Positions 17,735-27,161 of a stretch of DNA of 64,000 bases are shown here, in pieces. Source of the stretch: Desulfuromonadaceae bacterium. Its GTDB lineage: Bacteria > Desulfobacterota > Desulfuromonadia > Geobacterales > Pseudopelobacteraceae. The position numbers and the translations under genes were made by a program. The DNA lies in NCBI GenBank assembly GCA_028712075.1, contig JAQTQX010000010.1, positions 62,001 through 126,000 on the forward strand, written 5' to 3'. Position 1 is the first letter of the stretch; each line of letters starts with the position of its first letter. The notes beneath the pieces are model-generated. The model searched no databases. It saw nothing but the letters and a program-made list of their open reading frames with translations, and had not been told where the DNA came from.

Positions 17735-20452
17735 TTATAGTTTAGATGCTATTTTTTCCATCTCGAACGCTTCAATAACATCGCCGACCTTGATGTCGTT
17801 ATAATTTTCGAGACCAATACCGCACTCGTAGCCGGATGCGACTTCCTTGACATCATCCTTGAAACGGCGCAGTGACGACATTTTGCCCTCGTATACGACG
17901 ACGTTATCACGCAGCAGACGAACCTGGGCATTACGAACCATCTTGCCGTCAAGGACATAGCAACCGGCAACATTACCGAATTTCGGCACGGAAAACACGT
18001 CACGTATTTCAACTCGACCAAGGGATTTCTCCTTGAAGGTCGGATCAAGCAGCCCTTCCATAGCCTTTTTAACATCTTCAACCGCATCGTAAATAATGCT
18101 GTAGAGTCGAATGTCGACGCCTTCACGTTCTGCATGGCCTTGGGCTTTCACTTCCGGGCGGACATTGAAGCCGATAATTATCGCGTTTGAAGCGGCAGCA
18201 AGGTTGACGTCAGTTTCAGTTACTGCACCAACAGCAGAGTGAATAACGTTGAGGCGAACCGCATCGGTTGAAAGTTTGCGCAGTGAGTCACTGACAGCCT
18301 CGACTGAACCTTGCACATCGCCTTTGACAACAACATTGAGATCCTTGACTTCACCACTCTGAATCCGCTTGTACAAATCCTCAAGCGACAGCTTGGTATG
18401 TTTGGCAAACTCAAGCTCACGCTGTTTAATCTGACGGAGAGTGGCTATTTCCTTGGCCTGCTTTTCATCTTTCATGGCAACGAAAATATCGCCCGCATCC
18501 GGGACACCGGATAAACCAACCAGTTCAACCGGCATGGAGGGGCCCGCTTCAAGAACTTTTTCACCACGATCATTCTGCATTGCCCTGACACGACCGGAGT
18601 GGACTCCAACGACACAATAATCACCCGTCTTGAGCGTACCTTCCTGTACCAGAACGGTGGCAACCGGACCGCGTCCCTTGTCGAGTTTCCCCTCGACAAT
18701 GGTACCTTTTGCCAGTTTATGCGGATTGGCCGTCAGCTCCATCAAGTCAGCCTGAAGCAGGATCATTTCAAGAAGACCGTCCAGGTTGAGGCGCTGTTTG
18801 GCTGAAACCTCAACCATTGTTACATCGCCACCCCAGTCAGAGGAGACAAGTCCCTGATCCGTCAACTCCTGCTTAACCCGATCCGGCTTGGCGCCCGGCT
18901 TGTCAATTTTATTGATAGCCACGATAATCGGCACGCCAGCAGCCTTGGAGTGGTTGATGGCTTCTTTTGTCTGCGGCATGACCCCGTCATCTGCAGCCAC
19001 AACAAGGATTACAATATCGGTAACTTTGGCACCGCGGGCACGCATTGCGGTGAACGCTTCATGGCCGGGTGTATCAAGGAACGTTATCTTTCGACCGTTC
19101 AATTCAACATCATATGCGCCAATGTGCTGGGTAATTCCACCCGCCTCGCCGGCGATAACGTTGGCTTCACGAATCGCATCAAGCAAAGAGGTTTTACCAT
19201 GATCAACATGACCCATGATGGTCACAACGGGTGAACGCTTTTCAAGAGTCTCAGGTGCATCAACCGTTGATTCAAGAATTTCATCAAGGTCAACAGCGAC
19301 GTTTTCAACTTCGTAATCGTACTCTGAGGCCAGAATCACGGCCGTATCATAATCAAGCTGATGGTTGATGGTAACCATCATGCCCATTTTCATGAGGGAT
19401 TTAATAAGATCATTGGCCTTGATGCCAAGACGTTTGGCTAGCTCGCCAACCGAAATGCTTTCCGAAATTTTAATAATTCGCTTGATAGCCTTCGGCACAG
19501 TAATTTCGGTTTTTCTCGTTTCAGCTACCCGCTCTTTGCCGCCACGTTTTTTTGACCCCTTATAGACCGGATCAAAAGCACGTTCCCGTTTTTCAATGAT
19601 TTCATTTTTGCGCGGCTGCTCTTTCTTTTTAGCCGGTGCACCCTTCTTAGCGCCTTTACCAGCGTCACCGTAGCCGGGACCGTCTTTTTTACCGCCACGG
19701 CGGTTGTCACCACCAGGGGGTGCAGCAGGTGCAAGCTGCACCTGTTTCATGCGTGATCGATCCAGCTCGGTTGCCGGTGCAGAAGGCGTTGTTGATACGG
19801 GACGTTTCTGCTCGTATCCCGGTGAAGGACGGCGCGTATCACCTCCTGGTGCCGGCTTTCTCTGATCTTGTTGCGTGGCAGGAGCCGGCCGCCGCTGAGA
19901 CGCGGCATCCTGGGCGGAGCGCACAGGAGCTGTTCTCGGAGTAGCGGGGGCGTCCTTGGTGACTACCCGCGTCGGGCGATTGGTAACCCCGGGAATTTCT
20001 ATCATGCCAAGAATTCTGGCCTGGTTTGGCCCGGCTTTTACCGGTTCAGCCGGTTTTTCAGCGACGACAGGGCTACTTGCTGCTTCAACAGGTTTTTGCT
20101 CGCTTTCACTGATTGCTGCAGCGGCAACAGCCGACGCTACAGATGGAGCTTCAACGGAAGCCGAAGGAGCTTCCGGAGCTTTTGCCGGTTCCACCTCTTC
20201 AACAACAGTTTTTTCACTCTCCTCAATAGCAGGAACCGCCTTTGCCCGGCGTCGGATGATATTCGATGCGACCCTTACCTCATTCGTACCGGTGTCTTTT
20301 GGCTGGGGGGGGGTCAAACGATCAACGACTCCCTCATCAACCTGTGATGTGGCCGTTTTCGCGTCGACACCAATTTCCTTAAGCCTGGCAATAGCTTCTT
20401 TAGGCTCAATGCCTAATGTTTTCGCCAAACTGCCTACACTGATTTTACCCAT
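17735..20452 (-). CDS. infB: Translation initiation factor IF-2
   Basis: The protein has 905 residues. The first 52 form an IF2 N-terminal domain ([21 protein letters not shown]). A long low-complexity Ala/Pro/Glu/Lys-rich linker follows, then a second N-terminal module ([21 protein letters not shown]). The GTPase domain begins near residue 405 with [20 protein letters not shown] and NKIDKPGA. The last third holds domains II to IV. IF-2 places initiator tRNA on the ribosome using GTP. It follows the YlxR-L7Ae gene with five bases between them and precedes rbfA. Length variation in the linker is normal. Confidence 0.98.
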   Translation of the reverse strand: MGKISVGSLAKTLGIEPKEAIARLKEIGVDAKTATSQVDEGVVDRLTPPQPKDTGTNEVRVASNIIRRRAKAVPAIEESEKTVVEEVEPAKAPEAPSASVEAPSVASAVAAAAISESEQKPVEAASSPVVAEKPAEPVKAGPNQARILGMIEIPGVTNRPTRVVTKDAPATPRTAPVRSAQDAASQRRPAPATQQDQRKPAPGGDTRRPSPGYEQKRPVSTTPSAPATELDRSRMKQVQLAPAAPPGGDNRRGGKKDGPGYGDAGKGAKKGAPAKKKEQPRKNEIIEKRERAFDPVYKGSKKRGGKERVAETRKTEITVPKAIKRIIKISESISVGELAKRLGIKANDLIKSLMKMGMMVTINHQLDYDTAVILASEYDYEVENVAVDLDEILESTVDAPETLEKRSPVVTIMGHVDHGKTSLLDAIREANVIAGEAGGITQHIGAYDVELNGRKITFLDTPGHEAFTAMRARGAKVTDIVILVVAADDGVMPQTKEAINHSKAAGVPIIVAINKIDKPGAKPDRVKQELTDQGLVSSDWGGDVTMVEVSAKQRLNLDGLLEMILLQADLMELTANPHKLAKGTIVEGKLDKGRGPVATVLVQEGTLKTGDYCVVGVHSGRVRAMQNDRGEKVLEAGPSMPVELVGLSGVPDAGDIFVAMKDEKQAKEIATLRQIKQRELEFAKHTKLSLEDLYKRIQSGEVKDLNVVVKGDVQGSVEAVSDSLRKLSTDAVRLNVIHSAVGAVTETDVNLAAASNAIIIGFNVRPEVKAQGHAEREGVDIRLYSIIYDAVEDVKKAMEGLLDPTFKEKSLGRVEIRDVFSVPKFGNVAGCYVLDGKMVRNAQVRLLRDNVVVYEGKMSSLRRFKDDVKEVASGYECGIGLENYNDIKVGDVIEAFEMEKIASKL

Positions 20453-20457
20453 ATTCT

Positions 20458-21060
20458 CTATACCTCCCCCAGGAAGTTTCTGTATCTGTCAATAGCCTTT
20501 ACCAGTTGCGCTACAAATCCGCCAGCTGCCACGGCTAATGCGCTTCTGGGAGCTTTGCCTAAAATTGCCCCGAAATCATCTTTTGTTGCAACTGATCGAT
20601 ACGGTACATGATGAGCGTCCGCAGCGTACATGATCTTTTCACCAATTGCCGGTGAAACATCAGTTGCAACAACAGCAAGCCCCGGCTTCGCCTTGCTCCT
20701 GAACGAATCACACACCATGGAACTGCCCGAAGTTACCACGCCGGCTTTATTGGCCAGGCCGATCAAGCCAATAATTCGCTCATGCAGCAATCGGCCAATA
20801 TGCTCTATCAACTGTTCTGCCGGCATTACAGAAACATCCTGTTTGAATGCCCGCTTAAACTGACGCTTCTCTACCGCAACAGCCAGACACGATTTGTTGA
20901 TGCACGTGTATGCGCCCCTGCCGGGAAGCCTGTTTTCCAGGTCTGGCAGCACCTCCCTTTCGGGAGACAGTACAAAACGGATCAGCAGCGTTTTGTCTTT
21001 ACTGGTCCTGCAGCCGAGACAGCTGCGCTGTGGCACCTCGGTGCATCCTTTACCGGACAT
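20458..21060 (-). CDS. YlxR (DUF448) domain fused to an L7Ae-type RNA-binding domain
   Basis: The 200-residue protein joins two proteins that are separate in Bacillus. Residues 1-90 are YlxR/DUF448 ([20 protein letters not shown], then [13 protein letters not shown]). Residues from about 95 are L7Ae/YlxQ-like ([29 protein letters not shown]). Both parts bind RNA or nucleic acid, and in Bacillus ylxR and ylxQ lie between nusA and infB, exactly as here. The gene starts 8 bp after nusA and ends 5 bp before infB. The molecular role is not settled; an RNA-binding job in transcription-translation coupling is an inference. Confidence 0.9.
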   Translation of the reverse strand: MSGKGCTEVPQRSCLGCRTSKDKTLLIRFVLSPEREVLPDLENRLPGRGAYTCINKSCLAVAVEKRQFKRAFKQDVSVMPAEQLIEHIGRLLHERIIGLIGLANKAGVVTSGSSMVCDSFRSKAKPGLAVVATDVSPAIGEKIMYAADAHHVPYRSVATKDDFGAILGKAPRSALAVAAGGFVAQLVKAIDRYRNFLGEV

Positions 21061-21068
21061 GTTTCGTA

Positions 21069-22223
21069 TTACTCTTCAACCGTTGCTGTGACGTTATCAG
21101 CCACTGCCCCGGCATATTCTTCCTGAACGGGCAACTCGTCAGCTTCAGTGCCATCAAACGATGAAAACTCCTGAATTTCTGGCTCGGCAACCTTCGACTC
21201 GCTCTTGATATCAATACGGCACCCGGTCAACCTGGCTGCAAGACTAACGTTCTGGCCGCGCTTGCCAATGGCGAGCGAAAGCTGATCGTCTGCCACGATG
21301 ATCTCAAGTGCACGTTTTTCCTCATCCACATACACTTTGGAAACCTGCGCCGGTGACAGGGCGTTGCAGGCAAAACGTGCGATATCCTCCGACCAGGGAA
21401 TAATGTCAATTTTCTCCCCGCGAAGTTCGGAAACCACATTCTGAACCCTGGCTCCCCTCATGCCGACACAGGCGCCAACCGGATCAACATCACGATCATT
21501 GGATGATACAGCAATCTTGGCACGGCTGCCAGCATCGCGGACAATAGCATTGATTTCAACAATTCCTTCAGCGATTTCGGGTACTTCAGCCTCAAACAAC
21601 TTGGCAAGCATGCTCGGATGGGTGCGGGAGAGCATTATCTGCGGGCCCTTGGTAGTCAGGCGGATATCGGTAATAATCGCACGGATACGATCTCCAGGAC
21701 GGTATACTTCTCGCGGCATCTGCTCCTTGGCCGGCAATACCGCCTCTGCACGCCCCAGATCTATCAGCAGCTCACCTTTTTCAAAACGCCGTACCATACC
21801 GGTAATAACTTCCCAGACCCGGTCACTATATTCGTTGTAGATCGTTTCACGCTCAGCATCGCGCACTTTCTGGATGATAACCTGCTTGGCCGTCTGAGCC
21901 GCTATACGGCTGAATCCGCTTGCATCGAGCTTTTCACCGAGCGAATCACCGATTTCTGCTTCCGGGTCAACCTCATGAGCTTCTTCAAGGCTGATTTCCT
22001 TATAGGAATCCTCCACCTCTTCTACAACCGTGACAAACTCGAAAAGCTCTACTTCACCAGTTTCGTGGTTGTAATGAGCTTCAAGATCACGGGTATTACG
22101 GTATTTTTTATTCGCAGCCGTCAACACCGCCTGCTCCATAGCCTCAAGAACAACCTGACGGTCAATGCCCTTCTCTTTAACAAGTTGGTCGATAGCATGC
22201 TTAAGATTAATTATTGTATCCAC
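21069..22223 (-). CDS. nusA: Transcription termination/antitermination factor NusA
   Basis: The 384-residue protein has the NusA N-terminal domain (about 1-125), an S1 domain (about 130-200; [19 protein letters not shown]) and two KH domains ([21 protein letters not shown] and [18 protein letters not shown]). It lacks the acidic repeats that E. coli NusA has at its C-terminus, as is usual outside gamma-proteobacteria. A short acidic tail is present. NusA binds RNA polymerase and affects pausing, intrinsic termination and antitermination. It follows rimP by 40 bp. A promoter with an immediate terminator precedes rimP, giving NusA a possible route to control its own operon. Confidence 0.97.
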   Translation of the reverse strand: MDTIINLKHAIDQLVKEKGIDRQVVLEAMEQAVLTAANKKYRNTRDLEAHYNHETGEVELFEFVTVVEEVEDSYKEISLEEAHEVDPEAEIGDSLGEKLDASGFSRIAAQTAKQVIIQKVRDAERETIYNEYSDRVWEVITGMVRRFEKGELLIDLGRAEAVLPAKEQMPREVYRPGDRIRAIITDIRLTTKGPQIMLSRTHPSMLAKLFEAEVPEIAEGIVEINAIVRDAGSRAKIAVSSNDRDVDPVGACVGMRGARVQNVVSELRGEKIDIIPWSEDIARFACNALSPAQVSKVYVDEEKRALEIIVADDQLSLAIGKRGQNVSLAARLTGCRIDIKSESKVAEPEIQEFSSFDGTEADELPVQEEYAGAVADNVTATVEE

Positions 22224-22263
22224 GATTACTTCTCCTTACTGTGCATATATAGAGTACTTCGGA

Positions 22264-22749
22264 TTATAATTCAAATTCAAGATTGGCCTTGGCAACCTGC
22301 TCAAGGGGAATGGAAGCTGTCTGCCCCTCGGTAAGAGTAATTTTAACGGCACCGTCGACAAGTCCATCCAGTTTTCCCAAAAATGTCTTGCGCTTATTGC
22401 CGCTATCATCAAGGAACGGCTGATAGGTCCTGACTTTAATGAGGCGACCGACAAAACGATCATAATCGGCAGGTTTTTTCAGCGGACGGTCAAGCCCGGG
22501 TGAAGAAACTTCCAGTGTATAGTTGCAGGCTATGGCATCTTCAACATCCAGCACCATTGATAATTCACGACTGAATTCGGCACAATCGTCAAGCATGACG
22601 CCGCCCTCTTTATCGATAAAAAGACGCAACACGGCATCACGACCGACTCTGCCGTATTCGATATCAACCAATTCAAACCCCATCGATGCGAGTATCGGCT
22701 GGGCAAATCCACTGACCACGGTGCAGGTATCTTCTTTTTGTGTCGCCAT
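22264..22749 (-). CDS. rimP: Ribosome maturation factor RimP
   Basis: From the ATG at 22749 the protein has 161 residues, the usual size. The track start at 22851 is rejected because it would translate through the terminator hairpin at 22767-22793; GGGG lies just before the chosen ATG. Conserved blocks are GFELVDIEYGRVGRDAVLRLFID, the SRELSMVLDVED region and LEVSSPGLDRPLKK. RimP is needed for late assembly of the 30S subunit. It is the first gene of the rimP-nusA-infB cluster, although brkB and others are upstream on the same strand. Confidence 0.95.
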   Translation of the reverse strand: MATQKEDTCTVVSGFAQPILASMGFELVDIEYGRVGRDAVLRLFIDKEGGVMLDDCAEFSRELSMVLDVEDAIACNYTLEVSSPGLDRPLKKPADYDRFVGRLIKVRTYQPFLDDSGNKRKTFLGKLDGLVDGAVKITLTEGQTASIPLEQVAKANLEFEL

Positions 22750-22766
22750 GCCAACCCCGTTTGGAC

Positions 22767-22793
22767 AAAAAAAAGTGAGCCTTGCGAGCTCAC
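22767..22793 (-). terminator. Intrinsic terminator / attenuator in front of rimP
   Basis: On the minus strand GTGAGC, a seven-base loop and GCTCAC are followed by T8, ending 17 bases before the rimP ATG. It may end transcription arriving from brkB, attenuate the rimP operon, or both. NusA, encoded next, strengthens termination at such sites, so feedback control is plausible. Confidence 0.75.
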
Positions 22794-22812
22794 GTACTGA
22801 GTGAACGTAATA

Positions 22813-22818
22813 ATTGTA
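22813..22818 (-). promoter_or_regulatory. Possible -10 element of the rimP promoter
   Basis: The minus strand reads TACAAT here, a good -10 hexamer, about 20 bases before the terminator hairpin. No convincing -35 hexamer lies 17 bp upstream (TTCCTC), so either the promoter is activator-dependent or the match is chance. Confidence 0.35.
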
Positions 22819-22975
22819 CCTCTTGCTACCATGCTGAGGAAAGAAATGCAAGCGAATTATTGCGTGAAACGGTTATACATAAAGACTTACACGCTGAATA
22901 AATACCACGGATGTCACCTGCCTTCACCCCATGTTGGCAATGCCCCCCGAAAATGACCGTCAGTCGCGCGGCAGT

Positions 22976-24268
22976 TTATTTTTCCGCCTTCATCAATACA
23001 TCACGCACCGTAACCTTTTCAAGGCCGGCCCTCCCCTCATTCCATCCCTGTCGTAACAGCTCTCCGGCACTCAGCAGAGCCAGAGGTGCTTGCCTCTGAA
23101 GCGAGACTCCACGAAGCGCCTCGATTAACTCGCTGATCCTGATTTCAGTCGGATCACGCGCAGGCAACCATCCCGGCTCACTTCCTGAGGCAACAAGCAG
23201 ATATCGCAACTGCTGTAACTCGTCAAGAACTGGCTCAAGCAGCAACAGCGGCACGTTCAGCTCATCAGTCAGACGCTGGGCAGACGGCGGGACGTCCCCT
23301 TTCTGGAAATGGCCACTTACCTGCACCAACAGTGCAATAGCCAACTCCTCCCGGGCAGCTGTTGTCAAATGAAGGAGGCTGTTTCCTGAGAGGTAGTGTG
23401 CGCGGTGCTGATGAGCAAAAACTATTTCAAGCCCACACAGCACAATCAGCCAACTTGTATAGATCCAGACCAGAAAGACCGGAACTGCCGCCAGGGTTCC
23501 ATAAATGGCATTGTAATTGGCCACCCCGACCTGAAAATGAAAATATCCCCACTGCGCCAGTTCCCAAGCGGTACCGGCCATAATCCCCCCGGTGACCGCT
23601 GATGCAAAACGGATGCGAGTATTCGGGATAAAGACATACAGGCAGGTCATGGCAGTCCAGACACTCAGGTATGGCAGAAAACGAAACAACAGTAACATTG
23701 CATCGCCAAAATACGTGTTCTGGATCAACCACTGCACCATCCACTGGCTCTGCAGCGATGAGGTCATACTCGTTGCAGCAAGCAGTAAAATCGGCCCGAC
23801 CACAATAACAGTCAGATAATCACTAATACGTCGACGCACTGAACGGGTTTCATGAACTTCCCACACGGCATTAAACGCTTGATCAATGCTCCCCATAAGG
23901 GAGACAACCGTAACAATAAGCATCACCAGGCCGATTGCCCCCAGTGACTTCATATTTGTATTGTTTACGTAGGTAATCAAGCGAGAGACTGTATCTCCGG
24001 AGTCACCGGCGACTTGTTGCAGGAGTGGTTCCAACGCATTTTGCACACCAAAGCCCTTAAGCACCGCAAAGGCAAGTGCAAGGAACGGCACCAGAGAAAG
24101 AATGGTGGTATAGGTAAGAGCTGCAGCACGAAGCGGACCCTGATGTGAACCGAAGTTAGCGGCAATAGTATATCCCAGCTGGAGCAAAGAAAATAGATGG
24201 CCCTTTAGCCCGTTCCAGTCGCCGGGGGAATTAGTAAGCAGCAAATCGGGAATTTTCGGATGGTGCAC
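22976..24268 (-). CDS. YihY/BrkB-family membrane protein with C-terminal winged-helix extension
   Basis: The 430-residue protein has about six membrane segments in residues 30-280, with family features AALTYTTILSLVPFLALAFA, SLMGSIDQAFNAVWEV and YGTLAAVPVFLVWIYTSWLI. These proteins were once called RNase BN, which is now known to be wrong; their role is still unclear. Residues from about 300 form a soluble helical part (AREELAIALLVQVSGHF, DELNVPLLLLEPVLDEL) that resembles a winged-helix fold. This extension also occurs in some relatives. It lies 32 bp after a small membrane protein gene in the long operon-like run. Confidence 0.88.
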   Translation of the reverse strand: MHHPKIPDLLLTNSPGDWNGLKGHLFSLLQLGYTIAANFGSHQGPLRAAALTYTTILSLVPFLALAFAVLKGFGVQNALEPLLQQVAGDSGDTVSRLITYVNNTNMKSLGAIGLVMLIVTVVSLMGSIDQAFNAVWEVHETRSVRRRISDYLTVIVVGPILLLAATSMTSSLQSQWMVQWLIQNTYFGDAMLLLFRFLPYLSVWTAMTCLYVFIPNTRIRFASAVTGGIMAGTAWELAQWGYFHFQVGVANYNAIYGTLAAVPVFLVWIYTSWLIVLCGLEIVFAHQHRAHYLSGNSLLHLTTAAREELAIALLVQVSGHFQKGDVPPSAQRLTDELNVPLLLLEPVLDELQQLRYLLVASGSEPGWLPARDPTEIRISELIEALRGVSLQRQAPLALLSAGELLRQGWNEGRAGLEKVTVRDVLMKAEK

Positions 24269-24300
24269 AGGTACCCCTCATGTCACAATACTGGTGAAAT

Positions 24301-24666
24301 TCAGATGGTAATTGTCTCTCCGGGGAGCAAGCGCCGCTGTTCATCCCTGACCGGAGCATCAAATGAAGAAGAGAGCAGATAAAAAAAGAAAAAAATCATG
24401 GCGCATATTCCGAAAAAGAGCGGTAACAGCCGGATTGTTGCATCGCCTTTGGCCGGAGAACGCACAAAACCGAGAACCATCACCATAACACCATAGCCGC
24501 CGATAGCAGCAGCCCAGAAAATTCCAATCCGGTATATCCTGCTCTCTGCCTCTTGAGACAGCGCAAAAAGATCAGACATCTGTACATGATAAAAACTTGC
24601 AATGATTATCAGAATCAGAGCGGTCATGATCAGACGCATACCATTTCTGACGCTGCGTTTACGCAC
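24301..24666 (-). CDS. Small membrane protein of unknown function
   Basis: The protein has 121 residues with three likely membrane segments: about 12-28 (LIMTALILIIIASFY), 47-66 (IGIFWAAAIGGYGVMVMVLGF) and 80-99 (LLPLFFGICAMIFFFFYLL). The tail is charged (DAPVRDEQRRLLPGETITI). The start is GTG with GGGGG about four bases upstream; an internal ATG at codon 10 is an alternative. I do not recognise the family. It lies between tsaC (12 bp upstream) and brkB (32 bp downstream), so it is probably co-transcribed with them. Confidence 0.75.
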   Translation of the reverse strand: MRKRSVRNGMRLIMTALILIIIASFYHVQMSDLFALSQEAESRIYRIGIFWAAAIGGYGVMVMVLGFVRSPAKGDATIRLLPLFFGICAMIFFFFYLLSSSFDAPVRDEQRRLLPGETITI

Positions 24667-24678
24667 TATTCCCCCCTG

Positions 24679-25287
24679 TCAACCACACCATGAAACATCT
24701 CCGAGACCAACTCGCAGCACCTCAGGAATCGAATGGATAAGGCTCACAACAGAGCTGACATCTGTTGTCAAAATGCCACCGTCTACAACAAAATCAAGCT
24801 GATTGCCAAAAGTTTCGGCAATTGTATGCGGGTCCCCCTCCGGCTCCTCACCGGACAAATTAGCGCTTGTCGTAATGATCGGGTTGCCGAGTGCAGCCAC
24901 TAGATCGATGCATATCCTGTTGTCGGGAATGCGGATGCCGACTGTTTTCTGGCGGGTCAGCAACAAATCCGGAACTTCGCGGGTTGCCTCAAAAACGAAC
25001 GTATACGGCCCCGGCAGATATCGCTTAATTATTTTAAATGCCGAATTACTGACCCGTGCATAGTGAGATATTTCCGATAACGACGAGCAGATAACTGAAA
25101 ACGGCTTACGGCGATCACGCTGTTTCATTTGGTAGATTCGTTCGATACTCTTTTTACAGAAAATCGAACAGCCGATACCATAGGTCGTATCAGTCGGATA
25201 AGCGATAACGCCACCATCTTTCAGGCTGGCAACGACTCGTGAAAGCTGGTGCGGCTGCGGATATTCGGGGTTTATTTCAAGAATCAT
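24679..25287 (-). CDS. tsaC: L-threonylcarbamoyladenylate synthase (TsaC/Sua5 family)
   Basis: The 202-residue protein has the YrdC/Sua5 core: GVIAYPTDTTYGIGCSIF, KRDRR-type basic cluster (QMKQRDRRKPFSVIC), YLPGPYTFVFEA, and PIITTSANLSGEEPEGDP. It makes threonylcarbamoyl-AMP from threonine, bicarbonate and ATP, the first step of the t6A37 tRNA modification. It lacks the extra C-terminal Sua5 domain. Its start overlaps the rsmA stop in an ATGA junction, and tsaD, which works later in the same pathway, is two genes upstream, supporting the assignment. Confidence 0.94.
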   Translation of the reverse strand: MILEINPEYPQPHQLSRVVASLKDGGVIAYPTDTTYGIGCSIFCKKSIERIYQMKQRDRRKPFSVICSSLSEISHYARVSNSAFKIIKRYLPGPYTFVFEATREVPDLLLTRQKTVGIRIPDNRICIDLVAALGNPIITTSANLSGEEPEGDPHTIAETFGNQLDFVVDGGILTTDVSSVVSLIHSIPEVLRVGLGDVSWCG

Positions 25288-26141
25288 AACACACCTTGCG
25301 GCTCGCCTTTTTGCCTGACAGCATCTGTGTGTACTGCATCCGCCGCATGTCGTGACAGCAGTGCAAATTCCTCAAGAGAAAGCGTTTCCCCTCTGCGGCG
25401 ACCATCAATAGCACATACCTCAAGCAGCGCCATCCAATCAACGGTTTTGGCAAGCTCAGTTGATTTGAGGCAGTTTGCCAAGGTTTTACGGCGCATAGCA
25501 AAGGCACTTTTCACGACAGTCCGGAACACATCCTCATCCCCGACCTCGGCTCGCGGTTCTGGCCGAGGAATGAAATTCAGGACTACAGAATCGACTTTGG
25601 GGCTCGGGTGAAAAGATCCGGGGTGTACGATAAAAACACGGCTGATATCAAACCAGAGTCCAAGCAGCACGGTTGTCACACCATAGGCAGAACAGTCAGG
25701 CGGAGCAGCCAAACGGTCACCAACCTCCTTTTGCAGCATGAGAGTCATGCGTGCCAAACGGTTATGCACCGCGTATAACCGGAACAGGACCTCGGTCGAA
25801 ATATTGTAGGGAAGATTGGCAACCACGTTCCATTTTGCTGAAGTTTCTGAGAGAAGCGTATCAAGATCAACCTTCAATACATCCGCATCAATCACTGTCA
25901 CCAATGAATTATCTTTGTGCTGATCACGGTAAAAGGCCGCCAGTGCATGATCAAATTCAACCAGCACAAGTCGCCCGCCACGCTTGGCAAGATGCTTGGT
26001 CAGAGCGCCACGCCCCGGTCCGATTTCAAGCACTGGCTGGTCTGGCTGGATATGTGCTGCCTGAATAATTTTATCGATAACATTCTGATCTACCAGAAAG
26101 TTCTGGCCAAGAGATTTTAAAGGGCGGCGGGCGGCACACAT
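25284..26141 (-). CDS. rsmA: 16S rRNA A1518/A1519 N6-dimethyltransferase
   Basis: The protein has 285 residues. SAM-binding motifs are QPVLEIGPGRGALTKHLA and LVLVEFDHALAAFY. The catalytic NLPYN motif is in NVVANLPYNISTEVLF. LGQNFLVDQNVIDKI at the N-terminus is typical. KsgA/RsmA adds four methyl groups to two adjacent adenosines near the 3' end of 16S rRNA. Its ATG directly abuts the tsaD stop codon, and it overlaps tsaC by four bases, so the three genes are a coupled unit. Confidence 0.97.
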   Translation of the reverse strand: MCAARRPLKSLGQNFLVDQNVIDKIIQAAHIQPDQPVLEIGPGRGALTKHLAKRGGRLVLVEFDHALAAFYRDQHKDNSLVTVIDADVLKVDLDTLLSETSAKWNVVANLPYNISTEVLFRLYAVHNRLARMTLMLQKEVGDRLAAPPDCSAYGVTTVLLGLWFDISRVFIVHPGSFHPSPKVDSVVLNFIPRPEPRAEVGDEDVFRTVVKSAFAMRRKTLANCLKSTELAKTVDWMALLEVCAIDGRRRGETLSLEEFALLSRHAADAVHTDAVRQKGEPQGVL

Positions 26142-27161
26142 TTATATTGATTCCTTGATACTATCCATATCCCAGGTCGCAGTAACATCGAGCGACAGAG
26201 GGGAGAGCAGGTTATGGGAGAGATAATAGTGGCCGGGAACCGCCAACATAGCAGCATTATCGCCACACAGCAACGGATGCGGTATGGTAAGCTCAACACC
26301 CAGCTGCGTGCACAGTATCGACATCCGCCGGCGCAAACCGTTATTGCAGGCGACACCACCGGCAACTACCAGACGCACAGCGCTGCTCTGTTTAATTGCC
26401 GCAGCGGTCTTCACCGCAAGAACATCACAGACCGCCTCCTGAAATGAGGCACACAGGTCGTTGGCCTCGTCACCGGGAATGGTAACCGGGTACTTGGCCA
26501 TATGTTGCAAAACGGCTGTTTTCAAACCGCTGAAGCTGAAGTTAAGCGTACCGTCATGGAGCAGTGGGCGCGGCAGTCGAACCGCACCAGGATTGCCGCC
26601 CTGCGCCATTTTGTCGATCAACGCTCCGCCCGGATAGGGCATCCCCATGATTTTAGCGCATTTATCATACGCCTCACCGGCGGCATCGTCGATAGTTCTG
26701 CCCAGAGTTGTGTAATGCCCGAAACCTTCAACATGATAGAGATGGGTATGCCCACCTGAGACGACCAGCGCCAAAAAAGGAAAATCAACCGGCTTTTCCA
26801 GAAAGGGGGCAAACAGATGCCCCTCAATGTGGTGCACACCGGCAAAAGGGATCCCCCGCGCAGCCGCAATCGCCTTGGCAGCAGAAAAACCGACCAGCAA
26901 CGCCCCGGACAAACCGGGTCCACGGGTGACGGCAACCCCCTCAAGTGAATCCATGCCAACACCGGCATCCCGGAGCGCCTGGCTGATAACCGGAGCTATT
27001 GATTCCAGATGTTTTCGAGACGCAATTTCCGGAACAACCCCCCCGTACAGAGCATGGGTGGCAATCTGGGAGGAGACCACGGAGGAGAGGACTTCACGGC
27101 CGTCGCGGACGACAGCAGCGGCAGTTTCATCACAGGATGTCTCAATTGCAAGTATGATCAT
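26142..27161 (-). CDS. tsaD: tRNA threonylcarbamoyladenosine transferase subunit TsaD
   Basis: The 339-residue protein belongs to the Kae1/Gcp/TsaD family. It has the N-terminal ILAIETSCDETAAAVV, the metal-binding HHIEGHLFAP, and FLALVVSGGHTHLY, as well as VAGGVACNNGLRRRM and PLLCGDNAAML. It transfers the threonylcarbamoyl group to A37 of ANN-decoding tRNAs, together with TsaB and TsaE, which are not in the window. The start overlaps the PhoH stop by one base (TAATG). The neighbouring tsaC supplies its substrate. Confidence 0.97.
   Translation of the reverse strand: MIILAIETSCDETAAAVVRDGREVLSSVVSSQIATHALYGGVVPEIASRKHLESIAPVISQALRDAGVGMDSLEGVAVTRGPGLSGALLVGFSAAKAIAAARGIPFAGVHHIEGHLFAPFLEKPVDFPFLALVVSGGHTHLYHVEGFGHYTTLGRTIDDAAGEAYDKCAKIMGMPYPGGALIDKMAQGGNPGAVRLPRPLLHDGTLNFSFSGLKTAVLQHMAKYPVTIPGDEANDLCASFQEAVCDVLAVKTAAAIKQSSAVRLVVAGGVACNNGLRRRMSILCTQLGVELTIPHPLLCGDNAAMLAVPGHYYLSHNLLSPLSLDVTATWDMDSIKESI

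Noticed and set aside
19868-20495. Ser/Thr/Ala-rich ORFs opposite the infB linker
   Set aside because: The low-complexity infB linker produces long open frames on the other strand; no real domain is present.
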